A stretch of DNA of 64,000 nt from Streptomyces alboflavus (lineage in GTDB: Bacteria; Actinomycetota; Actinomycetes; Streptomycetales; Streptomycetaceae): positions 124,001 through 188,000 of the forward strand of contig NZ_JNXT01000021.1 in the NCBI RefSeq assembly GCF_000716675.1. Reading direction: 5' to 3'. Positions 33,231 through 44,100 of the stretch are shown here, one piece after another. The notes under the pieces were generated by a model. That model did no database searches and was not told the origin of the DNA. It was given only the letters and a program-made list of their open reading frames with translations. Position 1 is the first letter of the stretch. Each line of letters begins with the position of its first letter. The position numbers were made by a program, and so were the translations under genes.

Positions 33231-34198
33231 CGCACGTTCTCCTTCTGCGCGTCGGCCTGGCCGGTCAGGGCGAGAAAGACGTCGTCGAGGTCGGGACTGT
33301 GCACGGTGAGCGTCTCCACCTGGACCCCGGCGTCGTCGAGGACGTCGAGGACGGCCCGCAGGGTCGGGATGCCGCCGTCGCTGGGGACCTGAAGGGTGAG
33401 CTCCTCGGTGTTGCGGCCCACGGAGCCGAGGAGCCCGGCCGCCGATTCCAGTCCGCTCTCGTCGGAGAACCGGAGGCTGATGTGGCCACCGGGGATGCGG
33501 TTCTTGAGATCCTCGGCGGTCCCCTCGGCGACCAGCTTGCCGTGGTCCAGGACCGCGATGCGGTCGGCGAGCTGGTCCGCCTCCTCCAGGTACTGCGTGG
33601 TGAGGAAGATGGTGACGCCGTCGGCGACCAGGTTGCGGATGAGCTCCCACATGGTACGGCGGCTGCGCGGGTCGAGGCCGGTGGTCGGCTCGTCGAGGAA
33701 GATGACGCTCGGCTCGGCGACCAGGGTCATCGCGAGGTCCAGCTTGCGCCGCATGCCGCCCGAGAAGGTGGAGACAAGTTTGTCGGCGTCGTCCGTGAGG
33801 TCGAAGCGGCGCAGGAGTCGGGCGGCGCGCTCCTTGCCCACACTCCGGTCGAGGTGGCTCAGCTCCGCCATCAGGAGGATGTTCTCCTCGGCGGTCAGTA
33901 ACTCGTCCACCGCCGCGAACTGCCCGGTGACTCCGATGGCGGCACGGATCTCGTCCGGTTCCTGGTCCAGGTCGTGCCCGGCGACCCGCGCCTGGCCGCC
34001 GTCGGCGGAGATGAGCGTGGACAGGATCTGGACGGTGGTGGTCTTCCCGGCCCCGTTGGGACCGAGCAGCGCGAAGATCGTCCCCTCGGGGATGTGCAGG
34101 CTGACTCCTTCGAGTACGGACTTCTCTCCGTACGACTTGCGCAGTCCGTGAGCGGTGATCCCCCTGTCCGGGGTGATCGGTTCGGCGGTGGCTTTCAT
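33227..34198 (-). CDS. ABC exporter ATP-binding protein (DrrA-like), with a TTA codon
   Basis: A 323-aa ATPase: Walker A GPNGAGKTTT, Q-loop VTGQFAAVDELLTAEENI, signature TFSGGMRRKLDLAMTLV, Walker B VIFLDEPTTGLD, and H-loop LTTQYLEEADQLADRIAVLDHGKLVAEGT. TGQFAAVDE and the C-terminal DUF4162-like tail (LEVLDDAGVQVETLTVHSPDLDDVFLALTG type) mark the DrrA drug-export group. Codon 100 is TTA (33899-33901), rare in Streptomyces and read by the bldA tRNA. Start and stop overlap the neighbours (TGATG and ATGA), so the operon is translationally coupled. Confidence 0.93.
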   Translation of the reverse strand: MKATAEPITPDRGITAHGLRKSYGEKSVLEGVSLHIPEGTIFALLGPNGAGKTTTVQILSTLISADGGQARVAGHDLDQEPDEIRAAIGVTGQFAAVDELLTAEENILLMAELSHLDRSVGKERAARLLRRFDLTDDADKLVSTFSGGMRRKLDLAMTLVAEPSVIFLDEPTTGLDPRSRRTMWELIRNLVADGVTIFLTTQYLEEADQLADRIAVLDHGKLVAEGTAEDLKNRIPGGHISLRFSDESGLESAAGLLGSVGRNTEELTLQVPSDGGIPTLRAVLDVLDDAGVQVETLTVHSPDLDDVFLALTGQADAQKENVR

Positions 34199-35097
34199 CA
34201 GGCCTCGTCCCTGTCGTTGATGTGGGGGGCCCGGATCTGTTCGGGCCATGAACCCTGCGCGCGGCGGATCGTGATGTCACCGATGCCGGTGGCGGCGTGC
34301 ACCTCGACGGTCTCCGTGCTCTCGCCGGGCCCGTCGGCGGCGCCCAACGTGTTGTAGACCCTGCCGGACCGGGACTTGAGGTCCAGCCAGGTGGCGCTGC
34401 CCTCGCCGATGCCGATCTCGAGGTCACCGAACTTCCCCTGGAGGTCGACGGTGCCGCGGGTCACTTCCTCGATCCGCGTGCTGCCGTTGGCGGACTTCGA
34501 GAAGACGGAGGCGTGCGCGCGGCCGACGGAGACGTTCCCGTTGGCGACCTTCAGCCGCAGTTCGCCGGTGATCTCGTCGATCCAGGTGTTGCCGTTGGCG
34601 TTCTTGACCTCGGCGGCGCCGTCGACCTCCCGGACGCGCACCTCGCCGGAGCCCGTCGTGAACTCACAGGCGCCCGCTGCGCGGTCCACGGTGATGTTCC
34701 CGTGCTGGGTGCGCAGTTGGACCGCGCCCACCTGGTCGAGCCGGATGTCCCCGGCGCTGGTCCGGACGTCGCACGCCCCCATGGAGCCCTCACAGCTGAG
34801 GTCTCCCATCTCCAGGTGGCCGATCAGCCGCGAACCGTGCGGCAGGGCGACCGCCACGTCCACCGAACCCGGCAGGCCCATCTTCAGGGCCGACCCCTTC
34901 GGGGTCTTCACCAGCAGCTTGCCGGCGGCGTACTCGACCTGGGTCTGCTCTGCGGCCCGTACGTCGGCCTTGTTGTCGTCGCATGTCGGGCGGACCTCGA
35001 CGATGGTGTCGGAGCGGTCGGCGGCCGTGATCCGGGCGCAGCCGTACTCGACGTGGATGGTGGCGGTGATGGGTTCTGGCGTGTCGAAGGCAGGCAT
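34198..35097 (-). CDS. DUF4097-family beta-helix protein
   Basis: A 299-aa soluble protein made of repeating short beta-strands, such as GDLSCEGSMGACDVRTSAGDIRLDQVGAVQLRTQHGNITVDRAAGACEF and then NANGNTWIDEITGELRLKVANGNVSV. This is the look of DUF4097 (putative adhesin/bactofilin-like right-handed helix). No signal peptide or membrane helix is present, so it should be cytoplasmic despite the adhesin label. It lies between the ribbon-helix-helix gene and the DrrAB-like genes, and its stop overlaps the ATPase start by one base (TGATG). Its role in export is unknown; stress sensing or scaffolding is a guess. Confidence 0.8.
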   Translation of the reverse strand: MPAFDTPEPITATIHVEYGCARITAADRSDTIVEVRPTCDDNKADVRAAEQTQVEYAAGKLLVKTPKGSALKMGLPGSVDVAVALPHGSRLIGHLEMGDLSCEGSMGACDVRTSAGDIRLDQVGAVQLRTQHGNITVDRAAGACEFTTGSGEVRVREVDGAAEVKNANGNTWIDEITGELRLKVANGNVSVGRAHASVFSKSANGSTRIEEVTRGTVDLQGKFGDLEIGIGEGSATWLDLKSRSGRVYNTLGAADGPGESTETVEVHAATGIGDITIRRAQGSWPEQIRAPHINDRDEA

Positions 35098-35169
35098 CGC
35101 TGTCCCCTCCTTGCTGGTCTGGTGAGCGCCCCCGCTGGCCGGGCGCGTGGCGTACGCTGACGGCGCCGG

Positions 35170-35760
35170 CTAGCGCGCCCAGCCGGTGAAGGTCCTCGCG
35201 GTCTGGCCCCCGGGCGACGCCGGCTCGTCCTCGCGGTGCCCCTGGACGCCCTGCTCCAGGGCGGTCGAGATCGCCCGGCCGATCCAGACGTTGAGCGAGA
35301 ATCCCGACCGCTCGGCGGCTTGCTCGGCCCGCAGTTTCAGGTGGCCCGGGAGGCGGACGTTGATACGCGCGCCGCTGCTGCCCTCCTCCCTGTTGGACCC
35401 GTTGGACCCGTTGGACCCGTTGGACCCGTTGGACCCGTGCGCCGCGATCGGCTGGGCCGGCGCGGCCGCCCCCGCCCCGGCACCGTCCCGGTGGTCCCGG
35501 TCCGGCCGCTCGCCGTAGAAGGGCGACGTGACGACGAACTCGGGGTCGTATCCCCGCAGTCGCACCTCGACCGAACCCGGCGCGAGGTCGAGGGTGACCT
35601 CGGCCATGGCATCCGACAGGGCCTTCAGCAGCGCGAGCTTGGCCGCCGGCTCCAGCAATGCGTTGAGGCGCTCGGCGAGTTCCTGAGCGTCCTCCCCGCC
35701 CGCGCCGGCGGCGACCGCGAGCTGGTGCCGGAGATCGGTGACATACGGCGTGAGGTCCAT
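35170..35760 (-). CDS. Ribbon-helix-helix (HicB/Arc-like) regulator
   Basis: A 196-aa protein. The first 75 residues are helical (DLTPYVTDLRHQLAVAAGAGGEDAQELAERLNALLEPAAKLALLKALSDAMAEV), followed by a short strand region (GSVEVRLRGYDPEFVV). A low-complexity part contains five GSN units encoded by a 9-bp repeat near 35393-35440. RINVRLPGHLKLRAEQAAERSGFSLNVWIGRAISTAL is a ribbon-helix-helix DNA-binding motif. ATG 35760 is chosen; two upstream ATGs are possible. It likely represses its own operon (DUF4097 plus exporter), since two TGGTGCCA repeats lie 23-50 bp upstream. HicB-like antitoxin annotation is possible, but no toxin gene is next to it. Confidence 0.8.
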   Translation of the reverse strand: MDLTPYVTDLRHQLAVAAGAGGEDAQELAERLNALLEPAAKLALLKALSDAMAEVTLDLAPGSVEVRLRGYDPEFVVTSPFYGERPDRDHRDGAGAGAAAPAQPIAAHGSNGSNGSNGSNGSNREEGSSGARINVRLPGHLKLRAEQAAERSGFSLNVWIGRAISTALEQGVQGHREDEPASPGGQTARTFTGWAR

Positions 35761-35781
35761 GGCATCCAGCATGGCACACGC

Positions 35782-35810
35782 TTGGTGCCAATGCGAGCCA
35801 ACTGGTGCCA
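35782..35810. promoter_or_regulatory. Paired TGGTGCCA repeats upstream of the ribbon-helix-helix gene
   Basis: TGGTGCCA occurs at 35783-35790 and 35803-35810, with starts 20 bp apart, about two helical turns. The first is part of TTGGTGCCAA, a short dyad. Ribbon-helix-helix dimers bind such phased short sites, so this fits an autoregulatory operator. It also sits between the exporter operon and the 3' end of the NRPS operon. Confidence 0.5.
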
Positions 35811-35851
35811 CTTTTCATTTATGCTGGTCAGCGCGGTGAAATCTCGCTCAC

Positions 35852-37063
35852 CTAGCTCACCTCGCTCATCTCGCTCATCTCGTCCATGAGGTCGAGGATT
35901 TCCGGCGTGATGAACTCGTCGACCGGACAGGCACCCGACAGCGTCGAGAAGTACCGGTCGGCGAGTTCTCTGCTCGTGGCGACCGCGCGCAGCAGCTCCA
36001 AGTGGTGCGCGGGCGGGTTCAGTTCGGCGGTCCGCAGAGTGCTCTTGTAGTCCGGCAGGAGCATCTCGGTCCGCCGGGCGGCGAACTCCTCCAGCGACCT
36101 CCGCAGCCGGTCCGGGTCCCGCAGGCCGTCCCCTATGCGGTCGGCGAGCAGCTGGGCCTGGAGGAAGGCGTCGGTGATGCCACGCGCCGTGATGGAGTCC
36201 TTGTGGTGGCCCGCGTCGCCGATGAGGGCCCAGCCGGGGCCTGCGGCCCTGCGGAAGAAGTTCAACTGGCTGCCGGTGCCGAAGAGCCGCTCCACCTGGC
36301 TGCCGTCGTCCATCTCCGCGCGCACCTCGGGTGCCGTCCGCGCCACGCACGCGAGCAGCGCCTTGAGACCGTCGCCCTTGATGTCCGCAAACCGCTCCTG
36401 CGGGAAGTACGCCGCGACCAGCGCCGCGCCGTCGTTCGTCGGCACCGTGCCCACCCAATTCCCGGGGGTCTGGTAGAGCCGGAACTCGGCGGGCAGGCCG
36501 GACCAGTAGCTGTAGTAGCAGCAGCTGAGGGTCCGCGCCTCGATCTCGTACGGAGCCCCGACCTTCGCCGCCACCGTGGAGCGCATGCCGTCGGCGCCGA
36601 CGACCAGGCGGGCGCGCTCGACCACCTCGGCCCCGCCGCCCGCGTTCAGCCGTACGCCCACGACCCGGTCGCCGTCGAAGACGAGGTCGGTGACCGAGCA
36701 GTTCTCGCGGAACTCCACGCCCGCGTCGACCGCTGCCCGCGCCAGGATCGAGTCGAGCAGGAAGCGCCGCGGCGCGTAAGACGTCCGCCGGCCGCCGACC
36801 GGCCAGGACGTGCCCTCCACCCGCATCCCGCCGTGGGTGTAGCTGACCTTGTCCAGAGGCGGGCAGCCGGTGGCCACCACGTCCGCCAGGACGCCCCACT
36901 GGTCGAGGAGCGCGATGCCGGGCTGGTGGATGTACAGGGTCGACAGCGTGTCCTTGGGGAACGTGCCGCGCTCGACCATGAGCACCCGGTATCCGGCGCC
37001 CGCGAGCAGCATCGCGGCCGGTGACCCGGCGACCCGCGCCCCGGCCACAATCACGTCGTACAT
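35852..37063 (-). CDS. FAD-dependent oxidoreductase in the NRPS operon
   Basis: A 403-aa flavoprotein of the geranylgeranyl reductase / group A monooxygenase-like superfamily. MYDVIVAGARVAGSPAAMLLAGAGYRVLMVER is the dinucleotide-binding motif, in which the usual third Gly region reads GARVAGS. LVVGADGMRSTVAAKVG is the DG motif, and WALIGDAGHHKDSITARGITDAFLQAQLLADRI is the GD motif that binds FAD ribityl. WxWxIP of flavin halogenases is absent. It may hydroxylate, epoxidise or dehydrogenate the peptide or a building block. ATG 37063 is fixed by GAGGGA 7-8 nt upstream, and it follows the MbtH-like stop by 17 bp, so it is the last gene of the NRPS operon. Confidence 0.85.
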   Translation of the reverse strand: MYDVIVAGARVAGSPAAMLLAGAGYRVLMVERGTFPKDTLSTLYIHQPGIALLDQWGVLADVVATGCPPLDKVSYTHGGMRVEGTSWPVGGRRTSYAPRRFLLDSILARAAVDAGVEFRENCSVTDLVFDGDRVVGVRLNAGGGAEVVERARLVVGADGMRSTVAAKVGAPYEIEARTLSCCYYSYWSGLPAEFRLYQTPGNWVGTVPTNDGAALVAAYFPQERFADIKGDGLKALLACVARTAPEVRAEMDDGSQVERLFGTGSQLNFFRRAAGPGWALIGDAGHHKDSITARGITDAFLQAQLLADRIGDGLRDPDRLRRSLEEFAARRTEMLLPDYKSTLRTAELNPPAHHLELLRAVATSRELADRYFSTLSGACPVDEFITPEILDLMDEMSEMSEVS

Positions 37064-37080
37064 GAAAGGTCCCTCGTCCC

Positions 37081-37236
37081 TCAGGCTCCGCGCCGCGCGG
37101 CCATCTGCCGGCGCAGGCTCTTCGGGCGCAGATCGGTCCAGTGCTCCCCGACGTGGTCGAGGCACTTCTGGCGCTCGTCCGCGCCGAAGACGATCCGCCG
37201 GCCGTCGGGGACGTCGCCGAACGGGTTCGTGCTCAT
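37081..37236 (-). CDS. Truncated MbtH-like protein (internal deletion)
   Basis: A 51-aa protein: start MSTNPFGDVPDGRRIVFGAD, then ERQKCLDHVGEHWTDLRPKS and a basic tail. Both ends are typical of MbtH-like proteins, which bind and activate NRPS adenylation domains: the NPF start, and CLDxVxEHWTDLRPKSL. Between them the usual stretch of about 20-25 residues is absent, including the NxExQxSLWP motif whose Ser-Leu-Trp contacts the A domain, and the Trp of PxGW is Arg. The reading frame is intact. GAGGAG lies 7 nt upstream of ATG, which is 11 bp after the NRPS-2 stop, so it is likely translated. It could be a relic, a minimal functional form, or an inhibitor of a full-length MbtH elsewhere in the genome. 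Confidence 0.85.
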   Translation of the reverse strand: MSTNPFGDVPDGRRIVFGADERQKCLDHVGEHWTDLRPKSLRRQMAARRGA

Positions 37237-37247
37237 GCTCGGGCTCC

Positions 37248-40200
37248 TCACGCTTCGAGATGGTGGTTGATGACCTTGCAGATCTCGCTCGCGTGCTTCG
37301 GCTCGGTCATGCCGAAGTGCGTGGCTTCGATGTCGTACGTACGCACATCGCCCTCCACGTACGGCTCCCAGTGCGCCGCGGCGGCCTCCGGGCTGAGCGT
37401 CGCGTTGAAGAACAGGACGTCACCCCGGTAGGTCGGCTGGCTGAACTCCCGCGCCATCCGGACGTGTTCGACCATGAGGGCGGAGCCGTTGGCGATGAGG
37501 GCCCGGCGTTCGGGGTCGTCCGCGCCGCCCGGCAGATAGCCCTCGAGGAAGTCCCGCGCCTCGGACAGGTCGAGGACCACGTCCTGCCGGGCGAAGATGT
37601 TGCTCGGGGCCGCGTCCAGGATGCCGACCAACGGCACTTCGTGGCCCCGGCCCTGGAGTTCGGCGGCGATGGCGTGCGCGAGGGTGCCGCCCATGGAGTG
37701 GCCGATGAGGTGGAAGGGGCCCTCGGACTGCACGGTGAGGATCTCTGCCACGTAGTCCAGGACCATCGCCGCGAAGGTTTCCGGCAGCGGAGAACCGTCG
37801 AAGCCGCGGGCCTGGACGGCATGCACCGGCCGGTCCCCGAGCTGGACGGCCATGCCCAGGTACGACCAGGACAGGCCGATGCCGGGGTGAACGAACCAGA
37901 CCGGGGCCTTGCCGCCACCGCTCTTCAGCGGCAGGACCACGCCGTACGGGTCGGTGTGCCCGCGGGACTCGGCCCCCGTGTCCAGCTGCGCGGCCAGTTC
38001 TGCCACGGTGGGCGACTGGAAGACGGTCCGCATCGGTACGTCGACCATCAGGACCGTGCGGATCCGGTGGACCAGGCGGGTGGCGCGCAGGGAGTGGCCG
38101 CCCCGGTCGAAGAAGTTGTCGTCGACGCCGACCTCGGCCACGCCGAGGACATCGGCGAACAGGCCGGCCAGGACTTCTTCGTGCGGGGTGCGCGGGGCAC
38201 GGTAGGCGGCCGTGCCGGTCAGGTCCGGTGCGGGCAGGGCCCTGTGATCGAGCTTGCCGTTCGGCGACAGCGGCAGGCGCTCCAGGGTGACGAAGGCGGC
38301 CGGGACCATGAACTCCGGCAGCCGCCCGGCCACGAAGTCACGCAGCTCGGCGCCGGTCGGCCCGCCATCGGTGGCGGCGGGGACGACATAGGCGATCAGC
38401 TGCTTGCCGCCCGCGTCGGCGCGCGCCACCACGGCAGTCCGGGCGACCCGGGGGTGGGCGGCCAGGACGGCCTCGACCTCGCCGGGATCGATGCGGAAGC
38501 CGCGGATCTTGACCTGGGTGTCGGCGCGCCCCGCGTACTCCAGCTCGCCGTCGGCGGTCCAGCGGGCCAGGTCGCCGGTGCGGTACATCCGCTCCCCCGC
38601 CGGACCGAACGGGTCGGCGACGAACCGTTCGGCGGTCAGCGCGGGCTGTCGGTGATAGCCGCGGCCCACGCCCGCTCCCGCCATGTACAGCTCGCCGACC
38701 GCGCCCGGGGCCACCGGGGTCAGGGCCGGGCCGAGGACGTAGGCGCGCAGGTTGCCCAGCGGGCGGCCGACGGGCACCCCCGACGCGTAGCCGCGGTCCG
38801 TCTCCAGGGCGTGGGCGGTGACGTAGAACGTCTCGCTGGGCCCGTAGCCGTTGACGATCCGCGCCTGCGGCCAGTTCGCCCGGACCTGCTCCACCAGGGC
38901 CGGGGTGAGCGCCTCGCCGGCGAACACCAGCGCCGTGGGGCTGAGGCGGTCGCCGAGCCGGTCGACGATCTCGGCGAAGGCCGAGGGCACCGAGCTGACC
39001 ACGTCGATGTCCCAGCTGTCGCGCTCGGCCAACGCCAGTACGTCCCGGACCAGTTCGACGCTGCCGCCGGTGGTGAGGGTGGAGAACAGCTCGAAGGCGG
39101 CCACGTCGAAGCCGATCGAGGTGCTGGCCAGCATCCGCCAGCCCGGCCGGGCCCCCACCTGCCGCACCAGCCCGTCCAGGGCGTTGACCAGGTTGCGGTG
39201 GGTGATGCCCACGCCCTTGGGCAGGCCCGTCGAACCGGACGTGTACACCTGGTAGAGCAGGTCGTCGGGCAGCAGCGGGCGGGCGCGCTCCGCGTCGGTG
39301 AGGTCCCCGGCCGGCTGCGCGGACACGTCCGTCTCGTCCAGCCACAGCCGCTCGGCGGCGCCTTGCCGGGGCAGCGCCGCGGCCACCGAGGCGTCGGTGA
39401 CGATCAGGTGCGGGGCGGCGGTGGCCAGGATGTGCTCCAGGCGGGCGCCGGAGTGGCCGGGGTCCACGGGCACATAGGCGGCGCCGGTCTTGAGGACCGC
39501 CAGGATCGCCACCACCAGGTCGGGGGTGCGCGGCAGGACCACGGCGGCCAGGGCCCCGGACCCGAGCCCGAGCCCGGTCAGGTGCCGGGCGAGCCGGTTG
39601 GCCCGCGCGTTCACTTCCCCGTAGGTCAGCTGCCCGCCCTCGTGGACCACTGCGGGCGCGTCCGGAGTGCGGGCGGCCTGCTCCTCGAACAGCCCGGTCA
39701 CGGTCTGCTCGAGCACCCGTACGCCCGTGTCGTTGAACCGGCCGAGCACCAGCTCGCGTTCGTCCTGTTCCAGCACGTCCAGGCGGGCGACGGGGGTGAG
39801 CGGGTCGGCGGCGAGGCGGGTCAGCACCCGGCCCAGGCGGGCGGCGATCCGCTCGACCTCGGCGTGCTCGAAGCGGCCGCGCTGATACTGCAGGCCCATG
39901 CGCAGGTCCGGGTCGGCCGCCACGATGAGCGGGTAGTGGGTGCCGGAGAGCACCCGCATCCCGGTCACGCCCACCCCTGCCGCCGAGTGCGCCTCGATCA
40001 TGCCCTCCCGGTCGATCGGGAACGACTCGAAGATGACCATCGTGTCGAAGAGGGTGCCGACGCCCACGGCCTCGTGGATGTCGCTCAGGCCGTGGTTCTG
40101 GTGGTCCATCAGCACCGCTTGGCGCTCGCGCAGCGCGGTCAGGACGTCGGCCAGCGTGTCCCGCCAGGTGAATTCCACGCGTACCGGAAGGCCGTTGATG

Positions 40201-41105
40201 AACAGGCCCACCATCCGGTCCACGCCCGGCACCTGCGGCGGACGGCCGGAGACCGTGGCGCCGAACACCACGTCCTGACGTCCCGTCAAGTGCCCGAGGA
40301 GCACACCCCACGCGCCCTGCAGCAGGATGTTGAGGGTGACGCCCAGTTCGCTCGCACGGCGCTGGAGCGCACGGGTGGTCTCCGGCGCCAGCGGCAGCGC
40401 GACATGACCGAAGCCCTCCTCGTCCGCATCGGTCGGCTCGGCTCCGGCGGCGGCCGGAGCCAGCATCGTCGGCCCCTCCACACCCGCCAGCTCCCGCGCC
40501 CAGACGCGGGCCGAGGCCTCGTGGTCCTGCCGTGCGAGCCAGGACAGGAAGTCCCGGTAGGAACGCACCCGGGGCAGCCCGGCGGGGTCGCCCGCACTGC
40601 CGTACAGCCGGATCAGGTCCTGGAGCAGCAGCGGGAAGGACCAGCCGTCGAACAGCGCATGGTGGGCGGTGTACACCAACTCCGAGCGGTCATCCGTCAG
40701 TTGGACCAGCGTCATCCGCAGCATCGGCGCCACCGCGGGCTCGAAGTGCGCCGCCTGGTCCGCGCGCAGCAGCTGCTCGAACCGCTCGCTGCGCTCGCTC
40801 TCGGGCCACTCCCGCAAGTCCACGACCTGCCACGGGAGTCGAACGCCGTCGACGATGAGCTGGACCTGCCGGCCTGCGGCACCGGCCACGAACGCGGCGC
40901 GCAGGTTGGCGTACCGGTCGAGCAGTGCCTGGCCCGCGGCGCGCATCCGCGCGGCGTCGACGCCGCCGGACAGGTGCAGGACGAACTGCACGTGGTACGC
41001 GTCGAACTCGGCGTCCGCCAGCATGCTCTGGAACAGCAGACCTGACTGCTCCGACGTCACCGGCCATACGTCCACGAGCCCCGGGTAGCGCTCCTCCCAC
41101 GCCTC
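37248..41105 (-). other. NRPS module 6 (C-A-T-TE): L-residue with DVFSVAGYVK pocket, then release
   Basis: DCL-type condensation domain (HHALFDGWS), although its C1 motif is degenerate (TSEQSGLLF). Pocket: D-V-F-S-V-A-G-Y-V-(K), from FDVAAFE, SSVPSAF, LVFAGEA and [11 protein letters not shown]. The thioesterase (GHSMGG, Ser5701; Asp in GILDAAP; His in EATHFGM) would hydrolyse or, more likely, macrocyclise the hexapeptide. Confidence 0.45.
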
Positions 41106-44100
41106 CAGGTCACGCTGGCGCACCGTCACGAGCGGAACGTCGGACGGCGTCAGGCCGCCCGCTCCGGGTTCGGCGGCATGCCGGGCCACGCCTTCGAGGG
41201 CCGTGCGCCACAGGTCGGCGAGGCGCTGTACGTCGGCCTCGCCGAGCAGCCCGGCCGGGAAGCCGATCTCGGCCCGCAGCCGCGGCCCCCGCTCGGTGTC
41301 CAGGACGTAGGAGTTGACCTCCAGCGGCGCCAGCGCGGGCATGTCCGCGTCCAGCTCGGCGTGGACACCGTCCACATCCGCGGCCAGCTCCCAGTCCTGG
41401 GCACGGTGCTTCCGCGGCGGCCCCTCGGCGCCGAAGCGGCCGAGGTAGTTGAACATCACCTGTCCGGTTCCGTGCGCACCGAGGACCTCGGCCGTGGCCG
41501 GGTTGAGGTGCCGCAGCAGGCCATAGCCGATGCCCTGGTCCGGGATCGCGTTGAGCTGCTCCTTGACGGCCTTGACCGCGCCGCCCGCGGAGCGGCCGCC
41601 CGCGAGGGCGTCGTCGAGGTCGAAGCCGTCCACGTCCAGGCGGACGGGGAACAGAGTGGTGAACCAGCCCACGGTGCGCGACATATCGACGCCCGGGACG
41701 GCCGACTCCGCCCGGCCGTGCCCCTCCAGGCTCAGCAGGAGCGCCGACTCGTCCACGCCACGCTCCCGGCGCCAGGTGGCGACCGCGAGGGCGAGCGCGG
41801 TGAGCAGGCCGTCGTCGACGCCGCCGTGGAAGGCGGCGGGCAGCGTCGTCAGGAGCGACTCGGTGGCCCGCGCGGGCAGTTCGACCTCGATCGTCCGCAC
41901 CGTGGAGCGCACGTCGACGGCCGGGTCGAAGGCGCGCGGGCCGACGGCCGGGTCCGGGCCCTCGACCACGGACCGCCACAGCCCCAGCTCCGCCACCCGC
42001 TCCGGACGAGCCGCCTCCGCGGTCAGGGCGTGGGCCCAGTACCGCATCGACGTCGGCACCGGCGCGAGCACCGGGGTCCTGCCCTGCCGCACGTCCCCCC
42101 AGGCCCGGGCCAGGTCCGACGCGAGGATCCGCCAGGAGACACCGTCCACCACCAGGTGGTGCAGGACGGCGATCAGGCGGCCGGAGGTCTCCGCTCCCGC
42201 GTCGAACCACACGAACCGCGCCATCTCCCCGTTCGACGGGGCCAGTTCGCCGACTGCGGCGTTCAATTCCGCCGTCGCACGGCGCCGCCAGGCGGCGTCC
42301 TCCCAGTCACCGGCACACGGGACACGGCGGATGAGCGGGGCCACGTCCACCGTGCCCGCCTCGGCCACCTCCAGGCCCGGCTCCGCGCCCGCTCCGGAGG
42401 TGACCAGGCGCGAGCGCAGCACGTCGTGGTGGTCCACAACCGCCGCCAGCGTGGCGGCCAGTCCCGCCTCGTCGATCCCGACGGGCAGGGTGAGCGCCGT
42501 CGACATCGCGAACCGGTCGTGCCCGCCGCCGAGTCCGGTCACATGGCGGGCGACGGGCAGCAGCGGCACGAAGCCCACGCCGCCGCCCACCGGCTCCTCG
42601 TGGACCGGGCCGGCCGGCGCGGAACCCACCGCCTCGGCGAGCCGGGCCACCGTGCGGCACTCGAAGATCTGCCGCGGAGTGACCTCGACGCCGTGCGCAC
42701 GGGCCCGCGAGACCACCTGGATCGAGCGGATGCTGTCACCGCCGACGGCGAAGAAGTCGTCGTCGCCGCCGACGCGCTCCACCCCCAGGACCTCCGCGTA
42801 GACAGCGGCCAGGACCCGCTCGGTCTCGGTGCCGGGGGCGCGGTAGTCGGCCCCAGCGAAGTCCGGTGCGGGCAGGGCGGCCCGGTCCAGCTTGCCGTTG
42901 GGGCCCAACGGCAGCTCGTCCAGGAGGGTGAACGAGGAGGGAACCATGAACTCCGGCAGGCGTGCGGCGGCGAAGCGGCGCAGCTCCCTGACCGAGACGC
43001 CGGCGGTGATGTCGAAGTCCTCGTCGTCCGCCGCCTGGGCGCCGGTGGGCACGACATAGCCCGCCAGCTGCGCGGCCCCGCGGTTCTCGCGCACCACCAC
43101 GACCGCCCGGGCGACTCCGTGGTGCCCGGCCAGCACAGCTTCGATCTCGCCCGGCTCGATGCGCAGACCGCGCACCTTCACCTGGTCGTCGCTGCGCCCC
43201 AGGTACGTCAACTGCCCGTCCGCGCCCCGGTGCACCACGTCACCGGTGCGGTACATGCGCGCCCCGGCAAGGCCGTAGGGGTCGGCCACGAACCGCTCGG
43301 CGGAAAGCGCGGGCCGGTTCAGATAGCCGCGCGCCAGGCTGGGCCCGGCGATGTACAGCTCGCCCGGCGTGCCCGGGGGTACCGGGGCGAGGCGGTCGTC
43401 GAGGACCCGCACCCGGTTGTCGGCCACGGCCGTGCCGATCGGGGTGCGAGCGGAGGTGAGCGGGGCGCTGATGGCACCGCACACCGTGGTCTCGGCGGGG
43501 CCGTAGGCGTTGACGAAGCGCCGCCCCGGTGCCCATGTCCCGGCGAGCCCCGGCGGGCACGCCTCACCGCCCACGGTCAGCACCCGCAGCCCGGTCAGGG
43601 TGTGCGCCGCCTCCTCCGGCAGCGCCGCCACCACACTCGGCGGCAGCATCACATGGGTGATCCGCCGCTCCGCAAGCGTCCGGTACAGGTCGTCGCCCAC
43701 CAGCCTGCGCAGCCGCGGCACCACCAGCGTGGCCCCCACCGTCAGGCTCTGCACCAGCTCCCAGAACGCCGCGTCGAAGCTCGGCGAGGCCACTTGGAGG
43801 ACCCGGGAGTCCGAGGCCAGCGCCAGCCGTTCACGCGTGTCGGCACTGAGTGCCGCCAGCCCCGCATGGGTCACGGTCACGCCCTTGGGGCGGCCCGTCG
43901 AACCCGACGTGTAGATGACGTACATCGGGTGCGCCAGGGTCAGGGCGGTGGCGGGATCGCTGTCCGGGCTCTGCGCCCAGGCCTGCCGGACGTCGACCGC
44001 GTCCACCGCGACGACATCTGTTGCCAGGCCCTCGGGCAGCTCGCCCGCCGACTCCCCGGTGGTCAGGACCGCCGCCGGGCGAGCGTCGCCGACCATGTAC

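Noticed and set aside
35393..35440. Five 9-bp repeats, considered as a short CRISPR-like or regulatory array
   Set aside because: They are in frame within the ribbon-helix-helix gene and encode GSN units without spacers, so they are a coding microsatellite. No CRISPR array was seen anywhere in the window.
35852..37063. The NRPS-operon flavoprotein as a halogenase
   Set aside because: The WxWxIP motif of FAD-dependent halogenases is absent; only general FAD motifs are present, so it is called an oxidoreductase.
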